64,000 nucleotides of DNA from an uncultured Cyclobacteriaceae bacterium (GCA_905479015.1 CAJQKV010000022.1:1-64000), one strand, 5' to 3'; counted from the stretch's first letter, positions 1 through 10,409 are shown. Notes: a model not told the origin generated them from the sequence alone. Program-made: numbers and translations.

Positions 1-71
1 AGAAGCTGTTTTTAGGGTAATCTGTAAAGCTGCTATTTTAGCTAGAAATATGCCCCTATTTCATCAATGTT

Positions 72-1394
72 TTACTCCTTATTGAACGTTATATTAATGT
101 TGTAGTTATCCTTTATGTACTGGTTTGAAAAGCTGTAGAGATACTCAAAGTTGGACTCATTTGTGTAGATACAATCATGGATAGTAAAGAGCGGAATACT
201 TGGTTTCTCATCTTTCAATTGATTACAGATTCCCTTAATAATTATATCAGATTCCATGGATTGTAATACTCTTGCTGCATTCTTGTAGGAGTCTCGACGA
301 TCAAGAATTCCATCTTTTGTCAATTCAGCATCAGGAGTGTTTTCTAATGATTTAATCGTCCACATCAATGTATGTAAAGGTTTAAAGTGATACTCTATGA
401 TCTCATCAATATAAGGTCTGTAATCATCCCTCGAATCTCTTTTTGCATTGATCCATTTTAAAACCTCAAGTTTAATCGTTTTTCTTACTGCCTTTGGGCT
501 CTCTTCCCATGTAGTCTCTGGTAGATCCTTATGATCCAATAATTGCAACTTATGATAAATGAATGCGTAGAAGTTCCCACTAAGCACGAGCTCTTTAAGT
601 AACTGCACTTGATCCAGGTTTTCATCTATCGCTTCTAGAACTTTTGATGGATCTACTAGGTATTGGCTCTCTTTATGCTCTTTAATATGATTCAATAGTA
701 TAAGCAGCAGTAAGGGCTGTGCGTTGGGAAGGTCTATGCCTTTCAGCTTTTCATTTTCGTAGGTAAGGAACTTTCTCAGATTTGAAGATAGATTAGTCAG
801 GTTATGATGAAATCGTCCATACTTATCAATAGTGAAATAATAATCACCCATTAGAATCTTTTTCGCTGATATTATATGATACACCTTCTTAGGTTTTCCA
901 TTAAGCGTAGAGATATATTTATGAACTTTATTCTCATCAATGGTTAGCTTATCGCAATCAAAGTCGATACTTAAAGACTTATAAGGTTCTTCTAAATCAT
1001 ATGTAGGTGACTTATAATCTGGATCAGGAACGAATGTCAACTGACTGAAATGACTAAGATTAGAAAAGGTATATGACTTCGAATATTCTCCTGCTAGATA
1101 AGAATCATTGCATTTGATGATTCCAGCATCTGTTAATTTCTTAATTGCAGGAGAGTAGCGAGAATTTACTTTCTTTTTAAGTGTACTGCTCGATATCTCA
1201 ACATTAAAGAGATCTCTCTCTTCCTTGTCAGTTTCACTACCGTCTTGCCTTTCAACTTGATAACAAAATTGATGGATTAACAGGGTACAGGTGGCTGACA
1301 TGTGCTTGACAATATTCTTTTTGTCACTTTCATTTTTTAGAGATGCTAACTCAACACCTTTAGGGATTAGGTAATACTTATGATTATTAGACAT
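72..1394 (-). CDS. Polymerase-palm-like protein of a probable integrated element
   Basis: A 440-residue protein that I cannot assign to a named family. Residues about 55-115 look like a winged helix, with the pattern Y-x-x-A-I-x-x-L-x-x-x-G-I-I followed by a GEYSKSY wing. The C-terminal half carries, in the right order, motifs of family A/single-subunit polymerases: DxxGR at D190-G193-R194, a motif-A-like IDLPNAQP with D221, a motif-B-like R304-x3-K308, and a motif-C-like IHDC with D407. DNA polymerase I enzymes carry TxxGR and HDE, whereas phage-type RNA polymerases carry DxxGR and HDS, so this reads as RNA-polymerase- or primase-like. That is inference from motifs only. No exonuclease domain is visible. 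The gene points away from the tRNA-Glu gene and lies downstream of an excisionase-like HTH gene, which suggests a replication protein of an integrative element. Confidence 0.55.
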   Translation of the reverse strand: MSNNHKYYLIPKGVELASLKNESDKKNIVKHMSATCTLLIHQFCYQVERQDGSETDKEERDLFNVEISSSTLKKKVNSRYSPAIKKLTDAGIIKCNDSYLAGEYSKSYTFSNLSHFSQLTFVPDPDYKSPTYDLEEPYKSLSIDFDCDKLTIDENKVHKYISTLNGKPKKVYHIISAKKILMGDYYFTIDKYGRFHHNLTNLSSNLRKFLTYENEKLKGIDLPNAQPLLLLILLNHIKEHKESQYLVDPSKVLEAIDENLDQVQLLKELVLSGNFYAFIYHKLQLLDHKDLPETTWEESPKAVRKTIKLEVLKWINAKRDSRDDYRPYIDEIIEYHFKPLHTLMWTIKSLENTPDAELTKDGILDRRDSYKNAARVLQSMESDIIIKGICNQLKDEKPSIPLFTIHDCIYTNESNFEYLYSFSNQYIKDNYNINITFNKE

Positions 1395-1500
1395 ACTTGA
1401 TTAAATGGTTTTTTGGTTTATTCATAGAAAAAAATTATTGCTACTGAGGAAGGGTATCCTCTTTAAGGATTCTACCTTATGGATATGAAAAATCTATTAA

Positions 1501-1743
1501 TTAGTTTTTACCCAGATTTAACAAATCAGATTTTCTAAATCGCTTTTGATCCCCTATTTTGATAAAGGGAATACTATTACTATTAATCAACTTATATAGG
1601 GTAGGTTTTGATATTTTCAAAAACTCTGCTGCTTCACTTGTTTTGAAAATCTCCTCTTGAAAGGTTAACTCTTTTTTTACCTCTGATATTAATTCGTACT
1701 TGAATGCTTTAAAAGCTTCATCATCTATGTTAAAATTGAACAT
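1501..1743 (-). CDS. Excisionase-like helix-turn-helix protein
   Basis: An 80-residue protein with a MerR/excisionase-type helix-turn-helix (HTH_17 style) at residues about 33-77: the TSEAAEFLKISKPTLYKLI helix pair is followed by IPFIKIGDQKRF and RKSDL, the usual recognition and wing segment. The N-terminal 30 residues are acidic and probably helical. Such proteins act as recombination directionality factors or as small repressors in Bacteroidota mobile elements. It lies 106 bases upstream of the polymerase-like gene on the same strand and about 290 bases from the 3' end of tRNA-Glu, consistent with the end of an integrated element. No integrase is inside the window. Confidence 0.7.
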   Translation of the reverse strand: MFNFNIDDEAFKAFKYELISEVKKELTFQEEIFKTSEAAEFLKISKPTLYKLINSNSIPFIKIGDQKRFRKSDLLNLGKN

Positions 1744-1980
1744 ATTTACTAAAAATTTAAATTAAAAAAATTACAATTTATCCAGTATGAATGACTAGAA
1801 ATAGGGTTCATTTATACTGTATTTAGCAAAATTTGTTCATATTAAACGAAATCTCTCTCCTGAGAAAAAATCACTCCGAATAGGTATAAAAAATGGTAAA
1901 AATTGATAGCTTTATTGATCTGGGAGTTCTGAAATGAGGAATTGAATCAGTTTACGACAGCTCTAGCGACAGTAGACATT

Positions 1981-2026
1981 AAAAAAGCCACCTAAAATAC
2001 TGAATATCAGTAACATAAGTGGCTTC
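1981..2026 (-). terminator. Rho-independent terminator of tRNA-Glu
   Basis: On the minus strand, AAGCCAC and GTGGCTTTTTT form a stem closed by an inner ACTGATATTCAGT hairpin, ending in a run of six T. It starts a few bases after the tRNA 3' end, so it ends the tRNA transcript and separates it from the element to the left. Confidence 0.75.
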
Positions 2027-2030
2027 ATTG

Positions 2031-2102
2031 TAGTCCGTAGGGGAATCGAACCCCTGTTACCAGGATGAAAACCTGGCGTCCTAACCCCTAGACGAACGGA
2101 CC
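2031..2102 (-). tRNA. tRNA-Glu (UUC)
   Basis: Read on the minus strand, this is a complete cloverleaf: acceptor stem GGTCCGT/ACGGACT with a G-T closing pair, D arm TCGTCTAGGGGTTAGGAC, anticodon arm CCAGG-TTTTCAT-CCTGG giving anticodon TTC, and T arm CAGGGGTTCGATTCCCCTA (GTTCGAT loop). The encoded 3' end is A followed by C, with no full CCA encoded. The 3' end faces the putative mobile element, and tRNA 3' ends are common integration sites. Confidence 0.93.
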
Positions 2103-2164
2103 ATTTTCTCCAAATCAGCAAGGTCTCAAAGTTTCTTTTGACCTTCCTCCGATTTTTTGAGTGG

Positions 2165-2195
2165 CAAAGATAGAGTTCTCATCATAATTTGCAAA
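2165..2195 (-). promoter_or_regulatory. Promoter of tRNA-Glu
   Basis: On the minus strand, TTTG (2192-2195) is followed after 19 bases by TATCTTTG (2165-2172), an exact match to the Bacteroidota -33/-7 consensus TTTG-N19/20-TAnnTTTG. It lies about 60 bases upstream of the tRNA 5' end. Confidence 0.7.
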
Positions 2196-2470
2196 TAAGC
2201 ACGCATTTTTTTAATTGAATTTTTTAAAATTCAATCATGATGCCTAGCCATACACTACAGGTTCTCCTCAATCGCCTATTGGCAAACGTATTTTACTTTT
2301 GACATCCTCACCAACTGAGATAAGCTATCAAGTAAGCCTTAAAGTATTCCACAATTCATTCCAGACCCTTTAAAGATTTAAATAACGCATTAGTTGAGGA
2401 TTAATTCCGTTTAAAATCAATAAGGCCATGGAGAAGTTGTCTTCAAAAATACAAAATACTTGCAGGGTAG
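2196..2470. other. Intergenic spacer between tRNA-Glu and gap
   Basis: The divergent spacer between the tRNA and gap runs 2103-2537. Apart from the two promoters at its ends I see no gene, repeat or strong hairpin in it. The middle part has no long open frame with Bacteroidota-like codon use. Confidence 0.5.
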
Positions 2471-2501
2471 TTTGTAAGGACGTCAACTAATGATAACTTT
2501 G
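2471..2501 (+). promoter_or_regulatory. Promoter of gap
   Basis: TTTG (2471-2474), a 19-base spacer, then TAACTTTG (2494-2501): an exact fit to the Bacteroidota housekeeping promoter consensus. It is 36 bases upstream of the gap start codon. Confidence 0.75.
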
Positions 2502-2519
2502 CGCACTGAAAACGCTTAA

Positions 2520-3545
<1,026 letters not shown>

Positions 3546-3555
3546 AACAACTTAT

Positions 3556-3591
3556 AAAAAAAGCCGCAACCCTCTAGGTTGCGGCTTTTTT
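3556..3591 (+). terminator. Terminator of gap, probably bidirectional
   Basis: A 14-base perfect inverted repeat, AAAAAGCCGCAACC and GGTTGCGGCTTTTT, with a 5-base loop CTCTA and T runs on both strands. It can end gap transcripts and also the convergent 4972-3636 unit. Confidence 0.9.
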
Positions 3592-3635
3592 ATGTCTATT
3601 TTTTTTATGCTTGAGCCAGGTAAGCTCGTATTGAT

Positions 3636-4262
3636 TCAATGGGCGTCCTCATCGAGACCTTCCGTCTTGATTTCAATAATATGATCTTCAATATCTGAAA
3701 GCATCAAATGCTCAATGTTATCGATATCCTCAGGTACTTTACATACCTCCAAATATTCAATATCGTTGATGGCCGCTTCCTCCCCAATCAAAGCCTCCAA
3801 CATCAAAAAAGTGGCGCCCATATAATGCTCTTCGATCTCCTCCTTAAAATCGTCAAAGCACACTTGGATCCCGACCGAATCTGGATACGCATCATGCAGC
3901 AAAGGGATCACAATGACCTCTTGAGGATCAAATGATTGATCCTCATAATTAATGACTACCGGACCCAATTGTGCAGGTTTGAAAGCAATAACCTCCCAAT
4001 CCTCCATGGAAGGTGCGGCGGCTACAAGTTCCCTTACCTGCGGAAAAAAATCAGGATCCCCCGCAGCACTGATAATCAATGCCCCACGATGATCGCCTTC
4101 ATCTCCTCCTATTTCAAAGAAAATCTGATCACAAAACTTGTTCAACTCAAACTGCATTTCATCGACCGCTTCATCTCTCAACTCAGACTTAATTTCTCCA
4201 AGGGTCAAATAACGAGACTGGTGCTTCAAAAACCAATTCCAAAAATGTTCAGGTGTATGCAT
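3636..4262 (-). CDS. Acidic hypothetical protein coupled to yebC
   Basis: A 208-residue soluble protein of no family I can name, with no signal peptide or membrane segment. It is very rich in Asp and Glu, opens with a HFWNWFLKH aromatic motif and has a central FFEIGGDEGDHRGALIISA segment. Its start codon overlaps the yebC stop codon by one base (TGATG), so the two are probably translated in a coupled way. The FWxWF opening appears in conserved Bacteroidota hypothetical proteins, as far as I recall. A role with YebC in translation quality control or regulation is only a guess from position. Confidence 0.75.
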   Translation of the reverse strand: MHTPEHFWNWFLKHQSRYLTLGEIKSELRDEAVDEMQFELNKFCDQIFFEIGGDEGDHRGALIISAAGDPDFFPQVRELVAAAPSMEDWEVIAFKPAQLGPVVINYEDQSFDPQEVIVIPLLHDAYPDSVGIQVCFDDFKEEIEEHYMGATFLMLEALIGEEAAINDIEYLEVCKVPEDIDNIEHLMLSDIEDHIIEIKTEGLDEDAH

Positions 4263-4972
4263 CAGGCAATATTGGTGTAAACGGCTTGAACATCATCATC
4301 TTCTTCGATTTTATCGAGCATTTTTTCAATGTCGACCATCTGATCCTCTGAAAAAGATACCGGTGTGGTGGGAATTCGTTGTAATGAAGATTTTTTTACT
4401 GCGATCTCAAGATCCTCCAATGCACTTGATAGGCTACCAAAAGCAGTATAATCTCCCGTCACATAGACCTGACCATCGTGTTCCTCAATTTCTTCAAGTC
4501 CAGCATCAATAAGCTCAAGTTCTAACATTTCTAAATCAATTTCTGCCGTTTTTTCAAACTCAAATACGGCTTTGCGCGCAAACATAAACTCCAATGACCC
4601 CGACGGGGTAAAGGCCCCCCCTGCCTTACTGAAATAGGACTTAATATTGGCAACGGTTCTATTGTTGTTATCCGTAGCGCATTCGACGAACACCAAAACA
4701 CCATGTGGCCCTTTCCCTTCAAAGGTCACCTCGTCAATGGCCTCTGCATCTTTACCAATGGCACGTTTGATGGCATTGTCAATATTATCTTTAGGCATGT
4801 TTTCAGCCTTGGCATTTTGAATCGCAGCTCGCAGTTTACTGTTCATTTCAGGCTCGCCGCCACCTTCCCTTGCTGCCATCTGGATGGCTTTAGCCAGTTT
4901 AGGAAAGACCTTGGACATCTTATCCCAACGCTTTTCCTTAGCGGCTCTTCTGTACTCAAATGCTCTTCCCAT
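4262..4972 (-). CDS. yebC: YebC/PmpR family protein
   Basis: 236 residues, the normal family length. Members bind ribosomes or DNA; they have been described as transcription regulators and, more recently, as helpers of translation through proline-rich stretches. Visible landmarks are the N-terminal domain [19 protein letters not shown] and [27 protein letters not shown], the [17 protein letters not shown] helix, [22 protein letters not shown], and the acidic C-terminal [20 protein letters not shown]. It is the first gene of a two-gene unit with the overlapping downstream acidic protein. Confidence 0.95.
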   Translation of the reverse strand: MGRAFEYRRAAKEKRWDKMSKVFPKLAKAIQMAAREGGGEPEMNSKLRAAIQNAKAENMPKDNIDNAIKRAIGKDAEAIDEVTFEGKGPHGVLVFVECATDNNNRTVANIKSYFSKAGGAFTPSGSLEFMFARKAVFEFEKTAEIDLEMLELELIDAGLEEIEEHDGQVYVTGDYTAFGSLSSALEDLEIAVKKSSLQRIPTTPVSFSEDQMVDIEKMLDKIEEDDDVQAVYTNIA

Positions 4973-5017
4973 TTTTTTACTTATTTAATACAAAATAAAA
5001 TAAAGTCTCCTTCAAAT

Positions 5018-5860
5018 TCAATGTTCCTTCAATTTGAATCTGAAATTTAAGGCAATTCCAATCAACACCAAGGCAATACCTATGTAGGTCAGTAGATTGA
5101 AATACTCATTAAAAAGCACAAACCCAAAGATCAAGGCATATACTACCCCTAAATAATCAAAAATAGCTACCTTAGAAACTTTGGCCTGTTGATAGGATTT
5201 GGTCATGAAATATTGAGCCATCTGTGTGGTAATGCCTACCATTAATAAATAAAACCAATCCCAACCTTCCGGTTGTACCCATAACCACAAGGAACCTATC
5301 AAGGATACGGGAAGTACGACCAGAGGGAAGTAAAACATGATCACCAAAGGATGCTCTGTTGCACTTAATTTTCTCACCAGATTATAGGCCATGCCACTAA
5401 AAAAGGAAGCCAAAATACCCAGAAATAAATGGGTCCCAGAGATCCGCGTATCAAAACCTTGGATGATCAAGATGCCCACGAAGCTCAACACAAAAAAGGC
5501 AATCTGAGCTGGATGAATTTTCTCTTTCACCAAATAAACCCCAATAAGGGTCGTGAAAATAGGAGTTAAGTTCGTCAAGGTAGAGGCCGCCGCCAACGGA
5601 ATTTCATGGAGTAAATAATAATTGAGAATCAAGGCGGTGGCGCCTACCGCACCACGCGCAGCTAATAGGGATCTTTTATTGCCAAAAATGGGGATTTTTT
5701 TGGGGAGTAAATAAGCTAAACTCAAGGTCAAGGATATTACGGCACGAAAAAAAACAATCTCAATGGCCGGAATATCGGGAATATACTTCACAAAAACTTT
5801 CATTAAGCTAAAGGCCAGTGTTGCGAGCAACATATAACGGACACCCAAGGGAATTTTCAT
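5018..5860 (-). CDS. DMT-superfamily (EamA) transporter
   Basis: A 280-residue inner-membrane protein with about ten hydrophobic segments arranged as two EamA repeats (residues about 5-130 and 145-273). The family exports or exchanges small metabolites and amino acids; the substrate cannot be told from sequence. It is encoded upstream of yebC on the same strand across a 45-base gap and divergently from the TonB receptor at 5930. It is complete, ending in a short basic tail. Confidence 0.87.
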   Translation of the reverse strand: MKIPLGVRYMLLATLAFSLMKVFVKYIPDIPAIEIVFFRAVISLTLSLAYLLPKKIPIFGNKRSLLAARGAVGATALILNYYLLHEIPLAAASTLTNLTPIFTTLIGVYLVKEKIHPAQIAFFVLSFVGILIIQGFDTRISGTHLFLGILASFFSGMAYNLVRKLSATEHPLVIMFYFPLVVLPVSLIGSLWLWVQPEGWDWFYLLMVGITTQMAQYFMTKSYQQAKVSKVAIFDYLGVVYALIFGFVLFNEYFNLLTYIGIALVLIGIALNFRFKLKEH

Positions 5861-5929
5861 TTATATTTTTTTTGCAGTTTACAACATAAAAAAATCAAAA
5901 TACGCTTTTCCTCACGTTAACTTTACTGC

Positions 5930-8196
5930 ATGAAAAAAAGTATCCTTACCTTTTTACTCCTTTTTATGGGCCTGCAACTTTATGCACAACGTCAAGGCCT
6001 CTTGTTAGATCAAATCGATCAGCAACCCATTAAAGGAGCCTATATTTTGGGTAGGGATACGGTTCAAACCAATGATCAAGGTATTTTTTTTTATCATCCG
6101 GGTTATGAAATTTTGATACAAAGTATGGGCTATCAAGATCTCCGAATGATGGCTTTGGATACTCCCTTAGTCATATTCTTGGCTCCCGGTCCCGTCCTGC
6201 TCGACGCCATTACAGTCAATGATTTTGGGATCCCCCAAAGGAATCAAATCTATCCAGGTGCCATCACCCAACTATCCTCAAAAGAAATAAGTACCAGCGA
6301 TCCAACGTTGATGACCGCGCTCTTCAATCAAGTACCTGGCGTTTTTATGCAATCGGGAGCCTTGAACACCAACAAAATCACGATGCGTGGCGTAGGCTCT
6401 CGTGCCGCTTTTTCCACAAAAAAGATCAGAGCTTATTACCAAGACATTCCCCTCACCAACGGCAGTGGCGAAACCACCATTGAAGACATTGATCTCAATA
6501 CCATTGGGACGATTGAAATTCTCAAAGGACCCAATGCCAGTATTTATGGAAGTGGGCTTGGCGGAACCTTGATCCTCCACCCAAAAAAAACACCCTTGGC
6601 ATCACAGTCCCTTTCAACAGCAGCCACCGTCGGTAGTTTTGGGCTTTTGAGAAACAGTCTGACCTATGCCCTCGATCAAAACCAAAGAAGTATCCACCTG
6701 TCATTCAATCGTCAGCAAAGTGATGGCTATCGTGATAACAATACCTTCAAAAGAAATACACTCTTGGCCACCTCGAGCCTCAACACAATCAAAAATACCT
6801 TCAACTTTCTGATGTATTATGTGAATCAATATGCCGGTATACCGAGTTCATTGAGTAAAACAGATTATCAAAATGAACCCACCAAAGCCGCCTTCACTTG
6901 GGGCCAATCTCAAGGGTTTGAAGATTATGATAAATTTCTTTTAGGGGGTTCATGGACGCATACCTATCACCCCGGATTGACCCAACACGTGAGTCTGTTT
7001 GGTTCCTTTAACCAAAGCTTTGAAGCCAGACCCTTCAATATCTTGGAAGATCAAATATATGGGGTCGGCCTTCGTGCTCGGCTCATCAAAAAAATCACCA
7101 AAACCCAACATCATGTCATGGCTGGACTAGAGACCTATCAAGATGCCTATCATTGGAAAACGACTGAAAATCTGTATGCCGATTTTCCTAATACGGGAAG
7201 TGTTCAGGGAGCATACTTATCAGACAATGAAGAAATCAGACGATACTACAACGTGTTTTTGGAGGTTAATTTAAAGCCGTTAGCTTCCCTGAATATAGAC
7301 CTCGGATTGAACCTCAATCAAACCTTTTATGACTATACCGATGCCTATGACTTGGACAGTATAGATCAAAGTGGAAATTACCAATTTCAGGCCCGCTATT
7401 CCCCCAGAATAGGCATTTCACATACGTTTCGGCCTGGACTCACTCATTTTGCCCTTATGAGTCACGGTTTTTCACCGCCAAGCTTGGAGGAAACATTAAC
7501 CCCTGAGGGAACCATCAATCCCGATATAAAACCAGAAACTGGATGGAACTTCGAATGGGGCATGAAAGGGCATTCATGGGGTAAAAAACTGACCTATTCC
7601 TTCTCTATTTATCAAATGAATATTCGTGATCTCCTCGTATCTAGAAGAACGGCCGAAGATCAATACACGGGTATCAATGCCGGCAGCACACGGCATAGAG
7701 GCATTGAACTCAGTATCAAAAGTCGCTTAATTCAAACACTTAATTTCACCCTCAATCAAAGTTTAAATTATAACCATGCAGCCTATAGGTTTGAAGAATT
7801 TGAAGAAGAAATTAATGGTGAACTGCTACGCTATGACGGCAATGCACTTACGGGGATTCCAGCCAATCAATTGAGCCTTTCTTTTCAAGGAAATTTTAAG
7901 GAACGCCTTTATGCACATTTGAGTTACCAACACATTGATCGTATGCCCCTGACCGATAACAACAGCCGCTATTCGACTGCCTATCAAATTACAGTTTTCA
8001 GATCGGTTGGCAGCCCACGATCTTCACAAAACTCGATCTAGACCTAAGCTATCGCATCAACAACCTATTTGACGAAGTCTATGCCTCCATGCATCAGATC
8101 AATGCCCGTGCCTTTGGTAGTGGTAGCCCGCGGTACTATTATCCTGGTCTGCCCAGAAATCACATGATCACCTTGAAAATGAAATTTGGCCTTTAG
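5930..8196 (+). pseudogene. TonB-dependent receptor with 3' frameshift
   Basis: An outer-membrane receptor of siderophore or vitamin type. It has a signal peptide (residues 1-20, ending LYAQ), a short N-terminal carboxypeptidase-like stretch, a plug domain at about 95-215 (TALFNQVPGVFMQSG, RGVGSR, IEILKGPNASIYGSG), then a beta-barrel. The open frame stops at 8041 after 703 residues. The barrel continues in the next frame through 8196 (DLSYRINNLFDEVYASMH, then PRYYYPGLPRNH, ending MKFGL). Adding one T to the TTTT run at 7995-7998 joins the frames into 755 residues and restores FQIGWQP. It is either a recent inactivating deletion or a sequencing error in a homopolymer. The restored end overlaps the convergent ABC gene by three bases. 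Confidence 0.85.
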
Positions 8197-8843
8197 GCCA
8201 TTCGGCCATCCCGCATCACGAGTTTTCGATCCGCCATGTCGGCAAGTTCTTCGTTGTGCGTGACAATCACAAAAGTATGGCCCAAGTCATCCCTGAGCTC
8301 AAAGAACAACTTATGCAAGGCTCGCGCATTGGTAGAATCTAAGTTACCTGAAGGTTCATCTGCAAAAATGATCGCCGGTTGATTGATCAGGGCACGCGCC
8401 ACGGCTACGCGGTGTTGCTCCCCGCCAGACAATTCTGAAGGTTTGTGCGAGGCTCTTTCTATGATCCCCAAACGATCTAAGAGCTCCATTCCCGATTTTA
8501 AAACTGCCGCCTCGTTACGATTACCTATAAAGCCAGGGATACAAACATTTTCGAGGGCCGTAAACTCAGGCAGTAGGTTGTGAAATTGAAAAATAAGACC
8601 AATATGATCGTTACGAAATTTAGCCAATTTATTGGAAGAAAGTGAAAATAGGGCTTGCCCCTTCAAGCTGACAGATCCTTGATCGGGCTGATCCAAGCTC
8701 GCTAAAATATGAAGCAATGTACTTTTGCCTGCTCCAGAAGCGCCGACAATAGATATCACCTCTTTCTCGGCTACTTCCAAGTCGATTCCTTTCAGCACTT
8801 CGAGTGCCCCATAGGTCTTACAGATGTCTTTGGCATAGAGCAT
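8193..8843 (-). CDS. ABC transporter ATPase, LolD/MacB type
   Basis: About 216 residues from the start chosen here. Walker A is GASGAGKST, the signature is LSGGEQHRVAVARAL, Walker B is IIFADEPSGNLD, and the switch is THNEE. These place it with the LolD/MacB/FtsE group, which powers lipoprotein release or export across the inner membrane. No permease partner gene is adjacent, so it must pair with one encoded elsewhere. A longer frame starts at 8864. I prefer the ATG at 8843 because MLYAKDICKTYG is the usual family start and the only -7 element lies just upstream of it. Confidence 0.9.
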   Translation of the reverse strand: MLYAKDICKTYGALEVLKGIDLEVAEKEVISIVGASGAGKSTLLHILASLDQPDQGSVSLKGQALFSLSSNKLAKFRNDHIGLIFQFHNLLPEFTALENVCIPGFIGNRNEAAVLKSGMELLDRLGIIERASHKPSELSGGEQHRVAVARALINQPAIIFADEPSGNLDSTNARALHKLFFELRDDLGHTFVIVTHNEELADMADRKLVMRDGRMA

Positions 8844-8848
8844 GGCTA

Positions 8849-8856
8849 CAAATATA
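8849..8856 (-). promoter_or_regulatory. -7 element of the LolD-type gene
   Basis: On the minus strand, TATATTTG matches TAnnTTTG exactly and ends 5 bases before the ATG at 8843. There is no clear TTTG at -33. Transcription would start at or within a few bases of the start codon, giving a nearly leaderless message. Confidence 0.45.
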
Positions 8857-8967
8857 GGTGTCATTTGTTTTAATGAACTTGATTAAACCCGAACTATGAA
8901 TTAGATTCGCAAAATAATCAAGAAAACAATTGTGCTTTCCTCTGTTTAGAATTTAAAAAATTGATCC

Positions 8968-10176
8968 ATGAATATCCACGAATATCAAGCAAAGGAAATT
9001 TTAGCGCGCTACGGCGTGACCATCCAGCGCGGAAAAGTCGCAAGCACAGTCGATGAAGCGGTGGCAGCGGCACATGCCATTCAAAAAGAAACAGGCTCTG
9101 AATGGTTTGTGATCAAAGCACAAATCCATGCCGGAGGCAGAGGGAAAGGCACCATCAATGAGACCGGATCTCATGGCGTAGTTTTAGCCAAAAGCATAGA
9201 CCAAGTGGGAGCCAAAAGTGAGGCAATTCTAGGGGGCACACTGGTCACTCACCAAACAGGACCCGAAGGCAAGAAAGTCAACAAAATACTGATTGCAGAG
9301 GATGTCTATTATCCTGGCGCTTCTGAACCCAAAGAATATTATCTATCGATCCTTCTGGATCGCGCAAAGGGCCAAAATGTGATCATGGCCTCCACCGAAG
9401 GGGGAATGGATATCGAAACCGTTGCTGAACATACCCCAGAGAAAATTATTAAAGAATGGATAGATCCTGCCGTTGGCCTGCGGCGTTTTCAAGCTCAAAA
9501 AGTCGCTTTTGCTTTGGGTCTCACAGGTATGGCTCTAAAAGAAATGGTGAAGTTCATTCAGGCCCTTTATATCGCCTTTGAACAGACTGATTCAGCGATG
9601 TTTGAAATCAATCCTGTGCTCAAAACCTCGGACGATAAAATATTGGCGGTAGATGCCAAAGTAGATATTGATGATAATGCTCTTTTTCGGCAAAAAGAGA
9701 TCTTACAACTTAGGGACTTATCAGAAGAAGATCCATTGGAAGTAGCCGCAGCAACGCATGGCCTCAATTATGTGAAGTTAGATGGAAATGTAGGTGTTAT
9801 GGTCAACGGTGCTGGACTTGCCATGGCGACGATGGATATGATTAAACTTTCCGGAGGTGAACCTGCCAATTTTCTTGATGTGGGAGGTGGGGCCAATGCC
9901 GAAACGGTAGAAGCCGGGTTTAGAATTATCTTGAAAGATCCCAATGTCAAAGCCATCCTAGTCAATATTTTTGGTGGTATCGTTCGATGTGACCGTGTCG
10001 CCAATGGTGTGGTTGAAGCCTACAAAAAGATTGGTGCTATTGAGGTACCTATCATTGTCAGACTTCAAGGAACCAATGCTGAAGAAGGGGCGCAAATCAT
10101 TGAATCCTCTGGATTGAAAGTAACCTCTGCCATCTTACTCAAAGACGCCGCTCAAAGAGTTAAAGAAGTATTGTAA
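8968..10176 (+). CDS. sucC: Succinyl-CoA ligase (ADP-forming) beta subunit
   Basis: The ATP-grasp subunit of succinyl-CoA synthetase in the TCA cycle: succinyl-CoA + NDP + Pi = succinate + NTP + CoA. At 402 residues it matches the family. Landmarks are [17 protein letters not shown] at the N-terminus, [13 protein letters not shown] (nucleotide binding), [11 protein letters not shown] and [11 protein letters not shown] (metal site), and the C-terminal CoA-ligase domain with [19 protein letters not shown] and [15 protein letters not shown]. The alpha subunit gene sucD is not adjacent, which is common in Bacteroidota. Confidence 0.97.
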   Translation: MNIHEYQAKEILARYGVTIQRGKVASTVDEAVAAAHAIQKETGSEWFVIKAQIHAGGRGKGTINETGSHGVVLAKSIDQVGAKSEAILGGTLVTHQTGPEGKKVNKILIAEDVYYPGASEPKEYYLSILLDRAKGQNVIMASTEGGMDIETVAEHTPEKIIKEWIDPAVGLRRFQAQKVAFALGLTGMALKEMVKFIQALYIAFEQTDSAMFEINPVLKTSDDKILAVDAKVDIDDNALFRQKEILQLRDLSEEDPLEVAAATHGLNYVKLDGNVGVMVNGAGLAMATMDMIKLSGGEPANFLDVGGGANAETVEAGFRIILKDPNVKAILVNIFGGIVRCDRVANGVVEAYKKIGAIEVPIIVRLQGTNAEEGAQIIESSGLKVTSAILLKDAAQRVKEVL

Positions 10177-10409
10177 GCCGTTGTGGGTATGAAAGATCTA
10201 ACTTGCCTATATAGGTTGATTTTATCTACCTGAAGATGCCTTGATTTAGAGCACATGATTTGTTGTGTTTTTTATTGATTTAGTAGGCTAATTGAAATTT
10301 TTCATAAAATTAGTTGGTTAAATGAGGGTTTTTTAATAAGTTTAAAGTGCGTCTATTTTGAAAAAAATAACCGCTCATTTTTTCTTCATATTATTTTGGT
10401 AAATGAATT
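10177..10409. other. AT-rich spacer after sucC
   Basis: Part of the 306-base gap between sucC and the M20 gene. It is rich in T and A. I see no open frame, repeat or recognisable RNA before the terminator hairpin at 10410. Confidence 0.5.
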
